Assembly: GCA_015499995.1 (NCBI GenBank)
Contig: JADNRV010000218.1
Span: 1-64,000, forward strand
Source of the DNA: Flammula alnicola
Taxonomy: Eukaryota; Basidiomycota; Agaricomycetes; Agaricales; Strophariaceae
Direction of reading: 5' to 3'
Length of the DNA stretch: 64,000 nt
A model generated the notes under the pieces. The model saw nothing but the letters and a program-made list of their open reading frames with translations, was not told the DNA's origin and ran no database searches. Position numbers and translations under genes: made by a program. Positions 11,601 to 22,517 of this stretch are shown piece by piece. The stretch's first letter is position 1; each line of letters opens with the position of its first letter.

Positions 11601-12289
11601 TAGGAAGAGACATCCGAACCGCCCCTTCAGGGGTGGGAGAGATGTCCAGTGTAGTCGAGATCGGAATATGATCTGATCTAAGTTGGATGTCAGGGCACCT
11701 GACAGTGGATCCATCCAATACCTGGGAAGGTGGGACAAAGGCCAGATCAATCACCGTATGACATTTGGTGTGATCCCTGGGAATATGAGTTGGTCCCGGG
11801 TTACCGAAGTCTGCCCGTTCAAGACCAAGAAGTGCCGCAGATTGCGACAAGGATCGTGCGCTGGCTTCTACAGTCTGGTACCCAGGGTCCCATTCTGAAG
11901 AGTGCGCATTGAAATCCCCGCCCATAAAATGGAACTTGGGGAGGGCATGGGCATGGGCATTGAGCCAATTAATGGCTCCATGTGCCGCGTCTGAATAGAC
12001 GTTCATCAAATAGAAGGTCTCAGCACTTGTAGAAAGTGACAGGACCTGAATGTCGGGATGGGCGCACCATAGCCAGCCAGTCTGGGTGGTTGGGTGCTCC
12101 AATAACATCTTCACCCTTCTTGCTAGTAGCAGAGGGGGCTGATTTTATACGGCCCCATGGGGGCTCTTGGACGAATAACACATCATATATATCAGATGTC
12201 GTGCTAAGTATTACATCCAGGGAGATCCTCTCCCTGGCCACATTCCAACTCAAAACCCTTAACTCATCCAGCATGGGGTGTACTGGCAT
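8663..12289 (-). pseudogene. LINE ORF2: endonuclease, RT, RNase H; frameshift and stop
   Basis: ORF2 starts at the ATG 12289-12287, which overlaps the ORF1 stop as TAATG. The endonuclease begins LRVLSWNVARE and VQEPPWG; the frame shifts near 12110 and resumes with FYLMNVYSDAAHGAINWL, GGDFNAHSSEWDP and LRSDHIPIS. A stop follows at 11469-11467. The RT frame (11259-8663) has FRPIMLLNTLGKLVEKM, AFDLAQFFPSLNHDAL, GVRQGSALLPVLSALYL and LLSYVDDGTLI, then RNase H with AGVDGSAPPG, TDAELFAIRIAI and MDAMHAAR. Its last residues come from the neighbouring LTR, so the C-terminal zinc finger is lost. This is the longest open LINE frame in the window. Confidence 0.9.
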
Positions 12290-12439
12290 TAAGCTATGGT
12301 ATGTGAGTGAGGGGCAGAACGATGAACGAAACGTTCACGTACCTGAGCATATTTTGCGTCAATCCATTCTCGGTTGAAGCAGTGGCGCCAGAAGGGGCAA
12401 GTCTTCTCGTATGCTTTATGTTCACCTCTGCAACTTGGG
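12289..12439 (-). pseudogene. LINE ORF1 C-terminal fragment with zinc knuckle
   Basis: The minus frame gives a CX2CX3HX6C-type knuckle (CPSCRGEHKAYEKTCPFW), then REWIDAKYAQVRE, ending at TAA 12291-12289. The same tail is found in the long copy at 42020-42164. Upstream, the frame runs into MITE sequence, so ORF1 is lost here. Confidence 0.82.
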
Positions 12440-12800
12440 GAGGTCTTTGCTGTGCCCCCCCTATTCCTACCAGAATCCGGTGGAATCCAGTGGAATATGA
12501 GGCCATTCCAGTGGAATATCCTGCCAAAATTTTGAAATTTTTTGAAAAAGGGGCAAATTCCAAGATTCCACTGGAATGTTGACCGGAATGCAACAGGAGT
12601 GGAATGGCTGGAATGGAACAACCAGGTATTCCGCTGGAATGAACTAGAAATGCATTATGATTTGGTGATTTCTAATATCTATATATAGAAATAGACATCG
12701 GTACCTGTCTGTGGTATTGAAATAAGATTGGAAAGTGTGCCAAGACATATTCCAAATTAGGACATTCAATATTTGAATCAGGTGATTTTGAAAAGACTCA
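12440..12800. mobile_element. hAT-like MITE fragment
   Basis: Starts with GAGGTCTTTGCTGTGCCCC, the tail-type terminal repeat of the hAT-like MITE family, and follows the reverse complement of 49660-49300 closely. It breaks off at about 12800 against the LINE 5' end, so its other terminus and about 1.9 kb of LINE are missing. Confidence 0.75.
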
Positions 12801-12838
12801 TGGTCGCACGAAGTGGTTACCGGAAGAGGAGGAGATGA

Positions 12839-13370
12839 TCGACTTCCTACTGCACCTCTGCCTAATACTACTCTGTATGCAGAATGGTACAAGAAGAAAC
12901 CAGATGTGAGCCATTTGCGTGTTTGGGGCTGCACTGCATATTGTTAAAGGTGGCAAGCGCGGGAACATGTGACGCAGCTGTGCGCCAAATATGAGCAACT
13001 CGGAGCGAGGGACACAGGAGCTATAGTAAGCTGAAGTCCAGAGTGAGTAACTGATTGTATTGGGCAAAATACTAACTACTTGCCTGAAGTCCAGAGTGAG
13101 TAACTAAGGACTTCTGGCAAATGTCAAAAGACTTTATATACTAAATAGAAAGGATCTAGAAAGCATCTGGAGATGATCTAGAGATGATCTAGAACATGAT
13201 AAGAATCTAATCTACAAATGCACAACAAGTGAAAAGGAGGAAGTGCAGATAAGAGATAAGAGATAAGATAAGATAAGATAAGATAAGATAACTTGGAGAC
13301 ATGTGCAGGCAGTTTTAACACATATGCCTACATTCAAAGGGACAAACGCAAGTCGCTTCAGCCACACATA
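12839..13370 (+). pseudogene. copia integrase C-terminal fragment carrying a solo LTR
   Basis: Plus-strand copy of the integrase region (NTTLYAEWYKKKPDVSHLRVWGC, then IQRDKRKSLQPH) in two pieces, 12839-12941 and 13321-13370, which join in frame once the LTR and one TSD copy are removed. The left edge is the LINE copy 3 insertion point; the right edge is the S2 head. Confidence 0.8.
12942..13320 (-). repeat. solo copia LTR with 5-bp TSD
   Basis: A complete 379-bp LTR in the minus sense, flanked by the duplication catat (12937-12941 and 13321-13325). No internal sequence remains, so LTR-LTR recombination is likely. It sits in an older copy of the same copia family. Confidence 0.93.
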
Positions 13371-15434
13371 GGGGCGTGGTGGCTTAGCGGTTACTGTGTT
13401 GCCTTTAAGGGTGGCTGTGCACCATCCGAGATGTTGGGGGTTCGATTCCTCTACATGACACGTACAATAAGCGTGGGACCAGGGGACCGTTCTGAGGGTT
13501 GCTGATGTAAGTCGCGCACCATGTTGTGTTCGCTGTTGGCTGCTCGACATCGGGATCCTCAGCGAACCACTGTAGTCCCCTTGGGCGATGTGGGGTGTGC
13601 ACTGCGGTGCTGGTGTAAGTCATCCTGCCATGCTGTGGGGCGCTTCAGGTGTGCTGCGGGGTGTGCTCCTCGCTGTAGGGCGCAAGGGCCTAAGGGCTGC
13701 TGCAGGGGGCGGGCGCAGTGAACACCATGTGGGAGGCCTGTGGGCTGTGGTGGGAGTGTCTGGAGGCCTAAACGATTCCGTGGAATGCTGACTAAGGTTG
13801 AGCGCCAAGGATAGTACCCCGCAAGGGGCCAAAAGGATAAGGCATGATAAGATATCGGGTATAGGCCTGAGAACCATCCGACCCAGGCTAGGCTTCCCGT
13901 GAGGGACCTCAGCCAAAACCTGGGACAGGACACCCGACGCTGGGAATTATGTGGACCCAGTCGTTAGTAGGAGTCTGTTCTCCCCGGCTGCACAGCCAGG
14001 GCGCCTCCTGCAAGACAGAGACTCTGGACATACTGGGGATCCGTGCTGCCGTTGCATGTGGGAGGCCTGTGGGCTGTGCGACATAGGTGTAAATGAACCG
14101 TATGCCGGGGGACGGGAAGGTACAGCCGGGGTAGCACCCAGTGTCGGCCGGGCCGTAGCAGGCTGAGGCAGCCCCTCTAACCTGGCTCGAGAGATCTATA
14201 TCCTCTGTCGGTCCGACCCGATATAATATAACCGTGTTTGGGCTTAAGTTGAAGCCGGGGTGTTGGCGCGCGATCGTGGGTAATCTGAAAGAAGGCAGTT
14301 GGGCTGAGTTCAGTTACCCATATGGGAGGTGCAAAGCTGCAGCTCGAGACATAAATTGACCCTGGCCCTAGGGCAAAGCCGTAGCTCAGGTGTAAGCCGA
14401 CCCTGGTGCCATGTAAGATGCCCCTAAAAAAGGAGCAGCACCATATAGGAAGGCTTTCTGAGTGAAGGTCGACCGACTGGGCAGAGTTCGACAGATAAAG
14501 CTGGTCATTGGTTGAGTAAGCGGGGTTCCAATCCCCGCCGAAATCCCAAGGTTCATGCCAATAGGGCTCCCTGCAAGGGGGGCCCTAAACTTCGCGCAAC
14601 TCTCAGTTGTTCACCCGCATGTGCCGTGCCATCACGAATCATGCTCCGATCGGCTCGTACTACGAGCGGTTCAAAATTGACGACCCATTGGCTCTCGGTT
14701 GCACGTGTGGGGTTTATTCTCAGATGAGCGATCATATCTTCAAGTGCCCCAAGCACCCGATGCTACCTCATAGGGCCCCGCACCTAGTGTGGGGTCTTGA
14801 GAAATTCTTGACTGACAACGTTACGGCGTTTGCTTTCAACCGGCCCCCAGCCGGAGTCAGATGAGGGACTCTGGATGGGGGGCAATCTCATTTGCTGGCG
14901 GCGCTGCGGTCAAAGCGACTCACTGCCCATGAGTGTTTGTTCGGTGGAGCGACGGGTTCCGCAAGGGCCTCGGGGTCTGGTCGTCCCAGATCTGGCTTGT
15001 CGGCCCTTGTGGGCAGCTCGTCCGAGACATCGTTCAGGACCCGGCTTGGTGGACGGTGGCTTGGGACTTCGTGCGCCCTCGCTTAGCTATGACCACGTCG
15101 ATTTTACCATGTAATCGGAGAGGGCCTGGCAGGCTCCTCTCGCATTTAGGTGACCCCCCTGTCCACCCTTTTAATCCATATCTACCTTACGCTCGGTAGC
15201 GTTAACAACGCCGCACGTTTGTATTTCCTGGGCTGCGAGGTCCGTTATTTGAGTTTCAGGCTGCTGCGCAGTCTCGCCCGCGTCGCGCTCGCGTGCGCCG
15301 CTTGCTCCCCTGCAAGCAATCAATTTCTTTCTTTTGCATTGGGTATTGTAGCATACTCGTTTGTATTAGTTAGAGTCCGAGCTGCGATCGTGCTTCGGAA
15401 TATAAATTGTTGATTTAAAAAAAAAAAAAAAAAA
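13371..15434 (+). mobile_element. SINE-like element S2: tRNA head, core, LINE ORF2 and 3' tail
   Basis: The head is nearly identical to that of S1 (A box 13380-13393, B box 13439-13449). The non-coding body, roughly 13450-14590, is a diverged match to S1; the best shared core is 14010-14590, ending in a GGCCCTAAA block. LINE sequence then begins: the last codons of ORF2 with the C-terminal CXCX8HX3C finger (frame 14607-14864, ending PPAGVR), the 3' untranslated region and poly(A) at 15417-15434. The LINE tail is longer than in S1 but joins at the same point. No clear target duplication is seen: cagccacacata on the left, ccctaatggcg on the right. I infer a chimeric retrotranscript. Confidence 0.78.
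13380..13449 (+). promoter_or_regulatory. Pol III A and B boxes of S2
   Basis: TGGCTTAGCGGTTA (13380-13393) and GGTTCGATTCC (13439-13449), the same boxes as in S1 with similar spacing. Confidence 0.78.
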
Positions 15435-15600
15435 CCCTAATGGCGTGCAAGCTCGTCCTTACTAGCAGTGGCAATATGAGGCCGGGCCTGGCAAGGGTTT
15501 ACAAGTAATGAGAGGTAATATGCCTGATGAAAGCTAACTACTAATAGATTTCATTCGCAAAACATCTGTTTGAAGCACTTAGAGCGCGGGGCCCATAACC
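15435..15600 (-). other. copia 5' leader with half-tRNA iMet PBS
   Basis: Matches the leader at 5990-6153 and ends at the LTR with gagcgcggggcccataacc (15582-15600). Coding sense is minus. Its gag is missing because S2 abuts at 15434. Confidence 0.78.
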
Positions 15601-15979
15601 TGTTAAAGGTGGCAAGCGCGGGAACATGTGATGCAGCTGTGCACCTAATATGAGCAACTCAAAGCGAGGGACACAGGAGCTACAATGAGCTGAAGTCCAG
15701 AGTGAGTAACTAGTTGTATTGGGCAAAATACTAACTACTTGCCTGAAGTCCAGAGTGAGTAACTAAGGACTTCTGGCAAATGTCAAAAGACTTTATATAC
15801 TAAATAGAAAAGATCTAGAAAGTATCTGGAGATGATCTAGAGATGATCTAGAACATGATAAGAATCTAATCTACAAATGCACAACAAGTGAAAAGGAGGA
15901 AGTGCAGATAAGAGATCAGATAAGAGATAAGATAAGATAAGATAAGATAACTTGGAGACATGTGCAGGCAGTTTTAACA
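15601..15979 (-). repeat. copia 5' LTR, minus sense
   Basis: A 379-bp LTR of the TGTTAAA/TTTAACA family, with its leader and PBS on the left. The right flank atgtg lies in a plus-strand copia RT, so this is a minus-sense copia inserted in a plus-sense one, with the rest of the younger element lost. Confidence 0.88.
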
Positions 15980-17018
15980 ATGTGTTGAATCTGACCGCTC
16001 TGTCTATATCTACTCTAATGGGCAAGTCAAGATCTTTCTGCCCATTTACATTGATGACATTACCTTTGCATCCAAGTCTACTGCAGCTGTTGACAATGCA
16101 GTCAAACAACTTGCTCAGCACTTCAAATGTCGCGATCTCGGACCCACTGAGTTCCTACTTGATGTTGCAGTCACTAGAGATCGCCAGAAGCATCTTGTGT
16201 CGCTCCATCAGCGCCAATTCATTCTGGACATGCTTGAGCGCTACAGTATGACTGATTCGCATCCTGTCCTCACTCCTATTGCACCTGGCACTGTCTTGTC
16301 CAAAGACATGGGTCCTCAGAATGCCGCAGAAGTGGAAGCTATGTGCAATACTCCTTACCTCAGTGCTATTGGGTCTTTGCAGTATTTGGCTACCATGACT
16401 CGCCCTGATATTGCGCATGCTGTGTCCTATTTGGCACGCTTTGACTGCAATCCTGGTCCCAGGCATTGGGCTGCTGTCAAGCATTTGTTTCGCTATCTCA
16501 AGGGCACCTTAGAGTACAAGTTGCAGTATTCTGGTGAAATTGGCTCTGAGCTGTTTACCACTTACTCTGATGCTGCTCATGGTGATTGCATTGACACTGG
16601 CCACTCTACTGGTGGTTATGTGACCATGATGGCTGGTGGTGCTATTGGCTGGGGCAGTAAACTGCAAAGTCTTGTTACTTTGTCCACTACTGAATCTGAG
16701 TATGTGGCTGCAGTTGAGGCTGGCAAGGAGATTGCCTGGATGTGCAATATCCTTGGTGAATTTGGTTATATTGTTGACCAGCCATCTACTTTACAAATGG
16801 ACAATCAGTCTGCTATCAGTGTCTCCAAGAATCCTGAGCATCATGGGTGCATGAAACACTTGGATCTGCGCTTTTACTGGCTTAGGGATGCTGTTAATGA
16901 CAAACGCATTGCCCCTTCTTATATTCCTACTACAGAACAAATTGCAGATATTCTTACCAAACCACTCCCTGCTCCCAAGGTTCAATTTTGTAGAGACCAA
17001 ATGGGCATTAGGCCTTAA
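15980..17018 (+). pseudogene. copia reverse transcriptase C-terminal part and RNase H
   Basis: Open frame from 15981 to the stop at 17018. It begins in the RT palm with FLPIYIDDITFASKS (YIDD in place of the more common YVDD), followed by the connection region (YLSAIGSLQYLATMTRPDIAHAVSYLARF) and RNase H with TYSDAAHGD, STTESEYVAA and MDNQSAI, ending PLPAPKVQFCRDQMGIRP. The N-terminal RT is cut off by the LTR at 15979. It is open but cannot be translated alone as a working enzyme. It complements the domains missing from the copia copy at 1863-7619. Confidence 0.92.
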
Positions 17019-17079
17019 TCTCTTTCTACTTTTCTTTTATCTATGGACTCTGTAGCCTACTTTGGAGACTTGTGAGATC

Positions 17080-17472
17080 ACGGGGGGATGTTAAAACTGC
17101 CTGCACATGTCTCCAAGTTATCTTATCTTATCTTATCTTATCTGATCTCTTATCTGATCTCTTATCTGCACTTCCTCCTTTTCACTTGTTGTGCATTTGT
17201 ACATTAGATTCTTATCAAGTTCTAGATCATCTCCAGATCATCTCCAGATGCTTTCTGGATCCTTTCTATTTAGTATATAAAGTCTTTTGACATTTGCCAG
17301 AAGTCCTTAGTTACTCACTCTGGACTTCAGGCAAGTAGTTAGTATTTTGCCCAATACAACTAGTTACTCACTCTGGACTTCAGCTCATTGTAGCTCCTGT
17401 GTCCCTTGCTTCGAGTTGCTCATATTAGGTGCACAGCTGCATCACACGTTCCTGCGCTTGCCACCTTTAACA
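17080..17472 (+). repeat. copia polypurine tract and 3' LTR
   Basis: The purine run acgggggga (17080-17088) primes plus-strand synthesis; the LTR is 17089-17472 (384 bp), TGTTAAAACTGCC to CCTTTAACA. The right flank attac lies within LINE copy 5. Confidence 0.9.
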
Positions 17473-19574
17473 ATTACTCGACCAAAGGCTTTACATCGGT
17501 TGTATCGATGAAAATGCTTGGGTCATCTACTAGGGGCTTGACACCCATCCAGAAGTGTCTTCTCTACCGTACATGCATGATCCCCATAGTCACATATGGG
17601 TATTGCATGTGGTATTTCCATAAAGCCTGTTGCAAAGGCCTTATAGCACAGCTCACTAATGTCCAGTGTAAAGCTGGACTTTGGATCACTGGGTGCTTTC
17701 GCACCTCACCCTCAGGTGGAGTAGAGGCTCTTGCAGGCCTCCTCCCCATCCCTGTACTTCTGGATAGACTGAACTCCAGGGCTATCACCCGGATTTCAAT
17801 CTTGTCTGATGCTCACCTGGTCCGCTCTTTCATGGCGGGCCCTCTTCTTAAAAAGGCCATCCCTCATCAGATGGCCATTGAACATATCCCTATCGATCAT
17901 CATCACAAAGTGACCGGCAGACTCATGGGGAATGCACTGTTCCACCCATCTAGCCTGGAGACCCTGGAGCCCTTTGCTCCAGATGCCAGGCCTGGTCATC
18001 ATCTCATGGATCGGCATGCCAGCCAGTTCAAGTTTCTTAATTATCCAACTCGCTCTGGGGCCGCAGACCCTGAGGCAGCTTGGAAAATCACACCGGATAA
18101 ACTCGTCGAGAAATGTGATGATGAACCAGGTACCATCTATGCTGGAGTTGATGGCTCGGTCCCCCCGGGGCCCTGGCAGGCAGCTACTGGTGTTGTACTT
18201 AAGTGGCAGGGGGCACAGGTTTTATCCAGGTGCCACTCTGCCGGGCGCGCTATAAGCACTGATGCTGAGCTCGCTGCCATTGCGATTGCCATCTCCGCCG
18301 CTGTTGCGTTCGGAAATGTCAGCCGTATTGTCATATTCACTGATGCGATGCATGCTGCGCGCCTATCAGTGGACCCTTCCCTGCATTCGAATCAGGCTTC
18401 ATCCCTGATAGTCTGTCGAACACTTGAGCAATGGTTCAGTGGTGGCGGCAACCGGAAAGTCATTTTTGCAGCGTCTCCCTCCAACATGGAGTGGGGCATT
18501 CACCAAGAGGCTCATGATCTCATATTGGGGTTTCCAGGGGTGCGTGTCACCCCAGATACTCCTCTATCAGTCGCCTGGCTTAAAGCCAAGGCCGACCAAA
18601 CCGCGAGGGCTGTCTGGAAGACATCAGTTGATGAGCAGCCTTTCCTACTTGGTTCCAATTTTCTGAAACTGGAGGATCTAAAGGGTAATCCTCTCCATCC
18701 GACCCCTGTTCGTGGTGGGCCGTGGCTTGAATCAGGTGGTGGCAACTCTCAGTTGTTCACCCGCATGTGCCATGTAATAACTAATCATGCTCCGATTGGC
18801 TTGTATTATGAGCGATTCAGAATCGATGACCCATTGGCTCTCGGGTGTACGTGTGGGGTCTATCCTCAAATACACGCTCATCTTTTTGGGTGCCCAAAGT
18901 TCCCGATGCTGCCTCATAGGGCTCCACACCTAGTGTGGGGTCTTGTAAAGTTTCTGGAAGACAACATTAATGTGTTTGCTTTCAACCGGCCTCCAGCCAG
19001 AGTCAGATGAGGGACTTTGGATGGGGGCTGATCCTGGGTTCGAGCGGGGCCGTGGTCAAAGTGTCCTGCTGCCTGCAGCAAGTTTCTGTTATTCGGCGGC
19101 GAAGTTCTGCAAGTGCCTAGGGCCCTGGTCATTCCAGGGCCGGTGGCATCGACTCTCTGAGCTGGTGTCATGCACCGTTTGCAGAGGACCTGACCTGGTC
19201 GACGGTGGTGGGGGCTTCAGCTCCTGCTTAGCTATGATCACGTAGATTTTACCGGTGAATTGGGGAGGGCCTGGCAGGCTCTTCTCAGATCTGGGTGACC
19301 CCCCTGTCCCTCCAATACTCCTTATTTGCCTTTCATGCAGTAGCATTAACAACGCTGCAATGTCGGTCCACCTGGGCTGCAAGGTCCGTTATTTGGGTTT
19401 CAGGCTGCTGCGCAGTCTCGCCCGCATTGCACTTGCATGCACTGCACGCTCCCCTAGCACCCATCTTTCTTTTGCTTAGGTAGTGCAGCATACATTTGTA
19501 TTAGTTAGACACCCAGACTGCTTTCGTGCACCGGTTTATAAATTGTTGATTTAAAAAAAAAAAAAAAAAAAAAA
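17473..19574 (+). mobile_element. LINE copy 5: late RT, RNase H, zinc finger, 3' UTR and poly(A)
   Basis: Starts at YSTKGFTSVVSMKMLG, where the LTR cuts it, and keeps one open frame to 19010 (about 512 LINE codons). It contains RNase H motifs AGVDGSVPPGPW, TDAELAAIAIAI and FTDAMHAARLSVDPS and the terminal finger GCTCGVYPQIHAHLFGC. The 3' UTR of about 540 bp ends in TATAAATTGTTGATTT plus poly(A) (19554-19574). The LTR upstream supplies an ATG in frame (17406), giving a nominal 534-codon chimeric frame. On the right it abuts the 3' UTR of an inverted LINE. Confidence 0.9.
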
Positions 19575-20496
19575 CACTTTGACCGCGGCCCCGCTTGAAC
19601 CCAGGATCATCCCCCATCCAAAGTCCCTCATCCGACTCTGGCTGGAGGCCGGTTGAAAGCAAATGCATTGACATTGTCTTCCAGGAATTTCACAAGACCC
19701 CACACTAGGTGTGGCACCCTATGAGGCAGCATCGGGAACTTGGGGCACCCAAATAAATGAGCGCACATTTGGGGATAAACTCCGCATGTACGCCAATGGG
19801 TCATCGATTCTGAATCGCTCATAATACGAGCTGATCGGAGCATGATTAGTTATTACACGGCACATGCGGGTGAACAACTGAGAGTTGCCACCACCTGATT
19901 CAAGCCACGGCCCACCACGAACAGGGGTCGGATGGAGAGGATTACCCTTTTGATCCTCCAGTTCCAGAAAATTGGAACCAAGTAGGAAAGGCTGCTCGTC
20001 AACTGATGTCTTCCAGACAGCCCTCACATTTTGGTCAGCCCTGGCTTTAAGCCAGGCGACTGACAAAGGAGTATCCGGCACCCCTGGAAACCCCAATATG
20101 AGGTCATGAGCCTCCTAGTGAATGCCCCACTCCATGTCAGAGGGAGACTCTGCAAAAACAACTTTACGGTTACTGCCACCATGGAACCATCATTCAAGTG
20201 TCCGACAGACGATCAGGGATGAAGCCTGATTTGAATGCAGGGAAGGGTCCACTGATAGGCATGCAGCATGCATTGCATCAGTGAATATAACAATATGAGT
20301 GACGTCTCCAAATGCAACAGTGGCAGAGATGGCAATCCCAATGGCAGCGAGCTCAGCATCAGTGCTGATAGCGCGCCCAGCAGAATGGCATCTGGCTAGA
20401 ACCTGTGCCCCCTGCTGCTTAAGTACAACACCAGTAGCTGACTGCCAGGGCCCCAGGGGGACTGAGCCGACGACTCCAGCATAGATGGTGTCTGGC
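19575..20496 (-). mobile_element. LINE copy 6 fragment: RNase H to 3' UTR
   Basis: The minus frame encodes AGVVGSVPLGPWQ (the catalytic Asp of AGVDG appears as Val), TDAELAAIGIAI, FTDAMHAACLSVDPS and the terminal finger region, with stops and shifts (for example at 20116). The 3' UTR is cut at 19575 by the poly(A) of copy 5. At 20496 it meets the endonuclease part of another LINE in inverted orientation. Confidence 0.82.
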
Positions 20497-21787
20497 CCAG
20501 AGATTCCACCAAGTGCAAAACAGTGATAGATCTGTCTTTCGTCCCACCTAATCAGGTGATTGATGGTACTGCTGTCTGATGCCCAAACATTCAACTCAAA
20601 TCAGATCACATTCCAATTTCGACTACACTGGACATCTCTCCTGCCCCTGACAGGGTGGTTCGGATGTCTCTTCCTACTGATGATGTTCCGGCATTCATCA
20701 ATTCTATTAGTTTGGGGCTTTGGGCTATTGACCCAACTGCCCCTCTAAATACCGAGGAACAGATTGAGGCTGCTGTGCAAGCAGTGGCTTTGGTCTTCTC
20801 TGCAGCATGGGATTCCCATGCTAAGTAGTCCTTTGTTACCCAGTGATCTAAGCCCTGGTGGACCCAGGAGTGCTCAGATGCCCTTGACAAGTTCTGGCGC
20901 AGTCACGTGCCCGAGGACTGGAAATCTTTTTGGAAAATCGTCCGAGACATCGAGCGCGAATTCTTTGATCATCGGATCCATGAAATCACATCTGTTAACA
21001 AGCGCCCATGGGACCTCATGAACTGAGTCCAGCAGTGCAAACTTCCTCCATGTGAGGCTCTCCACTACCATGGTGAACCTTGTAATGACATGCCCACCCT
21101 CTGGGACACGCTTCACAGCACCTACAACTCTGCCTCTGACAGGGTGTTTGATGCCAATTTGTTGAACTCTCTCCCTACACTGCCGGTAAGGGAGTGGGTT
21201 CATTTCTCTATGCTGGAACTCACAGAGGCTCTCTCTGCATGTTCCGGTCTGTCCTCACCAGGCCCAGATCATGTCAGTTGGTCCCACCTGAAGGGGATAG
21301 TATGTCGAGATCCTCACTCTGTTGAGGTCCTGCTTTTGATTGCCAATGTCTGCATGTCTGTGGGTTACTGGCCATCAGTTTTCAAGGACTCACTCTTGGT
21401 AATTATACCCAAGCCGAATAAGCCATCTTACTCTGCACCTAAGGCATTCAGGCCTATTGTACTCCTGAATACCATCGGCAAACTCATTGAGAAGATGATC
21501 TCGAATCACATCCAGTTCGACGCAGTCGGTCTGGATATCTTCCATCCTAACCAGGTAGGGGGCGTTCGCCAATGCTCCACTGAGGATGCTGGGCTCTTCC
21601 TCACACACATTGTGCATGCAAGATAGGCTAAGGGTTTAAAGACTAGCATGGTCGCTTTCGATCTCGCTCAGTTTTTCCCTTCGCTTAACCATGATGCACT
21701 CGTGATTATTCTCTGTAAACTTGGCTTCCCGCCATTGGTGGTCAAGTTTTTTGCATCTTATCTGGTAGAGAGGAAGATGTGCTATGC
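20497..21787 (+). pseudogene. LINE-A ORF2, endonuclease end and RT start
   Basis: Starts in the endonuclease (KCKTVIDLSFVPPNQV, then LKSDHIPISTTLDIS) and runs through the linker and RT fingers (MPTLWDTLHSTYNSASD, GPDHVSWSHLKGIV, FRPIVLLNTIGKLIEKM) to AFDLAQFFPSLNHDAL. In-frame stops occur, for example TGA at about 20578 where Arg is expected, TAG in SHAKxSFVT, and TGA replacing Trp in LMNxVQQ. The frame ends at LINE-B poly(T). Confidence 0.85.
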
Positions 21788-22517
21788 TTTTTTTGTTTTT
21801 TTTTGTTTTTTTTTGTTTTTTTTTTTGCTTTTTTTTTTTTTTTTTTTAATTCAACAATTTTATACTGGTGTACGAAAACAGTCCGGTCTCTACATAATAC
21901 AAACAACCCAGCCGGTATACTAAGTGTATGTAAAAGTAAAAGTTGGGCTCGACGGCGAGCATGCGGCGCGCACGACGCGGGCAAGATGGCACAGCCACCC
22001 AACACTCAGAAAGCTTGGCTTACACCAAGAGAAAGCCTAACGTTGGCATTGTTAACACTACCAACATATGGCACATAAGATTTGGGATGGACAGGGGGGT
22101 CACCCAGATGCGAGCAGAGCCTGCCCAGCTCTCCCCGATTAAATGGTAAAATTGACGTGGTCATAGCTAAGCAGGGCCCGAAGGCCCCACCGCCGTCCAC
22201 CAAGCCGGGTCCTGAACGATGGTTCGGACGAGCTGCCCACGAGGGCCAACAAGCCAGATCTGGGACGACCAGACCCCGAGCCCCTTGCGGAACCCGGCGG
22301 ACACCGAACAAACACCTGTGAGCAGCAGGTCTTGGGCCACAGCCCCTCCCGCACCCAGGATTACCCCCCGCCCAAAGTCCCTCATCCGACTCCAGCAGGG
22401 TGCTGTTTGAAGGAGAACACCGTAGGGTGCTCCAACAAATAAGTCGCCAGCTCCGAAACGAATTTCGGCTTCCGGCGAGTCCGAGGCTGTTTCTTGCACT
22501 TGAATATATGATCGCGG

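Larger units (their letters stand above)
8663..12838 (-). mobile_element. LINE copy 3, 5' end to the RNase H end, with a MITE-linked deletion
   Basis: Minus-strand LINE. Its 5' end is 12838-12801, matching the 5' end of the long copy at 40039 (CATCTCCTCC, then CCGGTAACCACTTCG). Next comes a MITE fragment (12800-12440) that replaces most of ORF1, then the last zinc knuckle of ORF1 (12439-12289), then ORF2 (12289-8663). The 3' end is cut by a copia LTR at 8662. The 5' flank is copia sequence beginning tcgacttcctactg, exactly the site that S1 occupies elsewhere. Confidence 0.88.

Noticed and set aside
21788..21847. A coding Phe-rich tract
   Set aside because: It is the complement of the LINE-B poly(A) tail.
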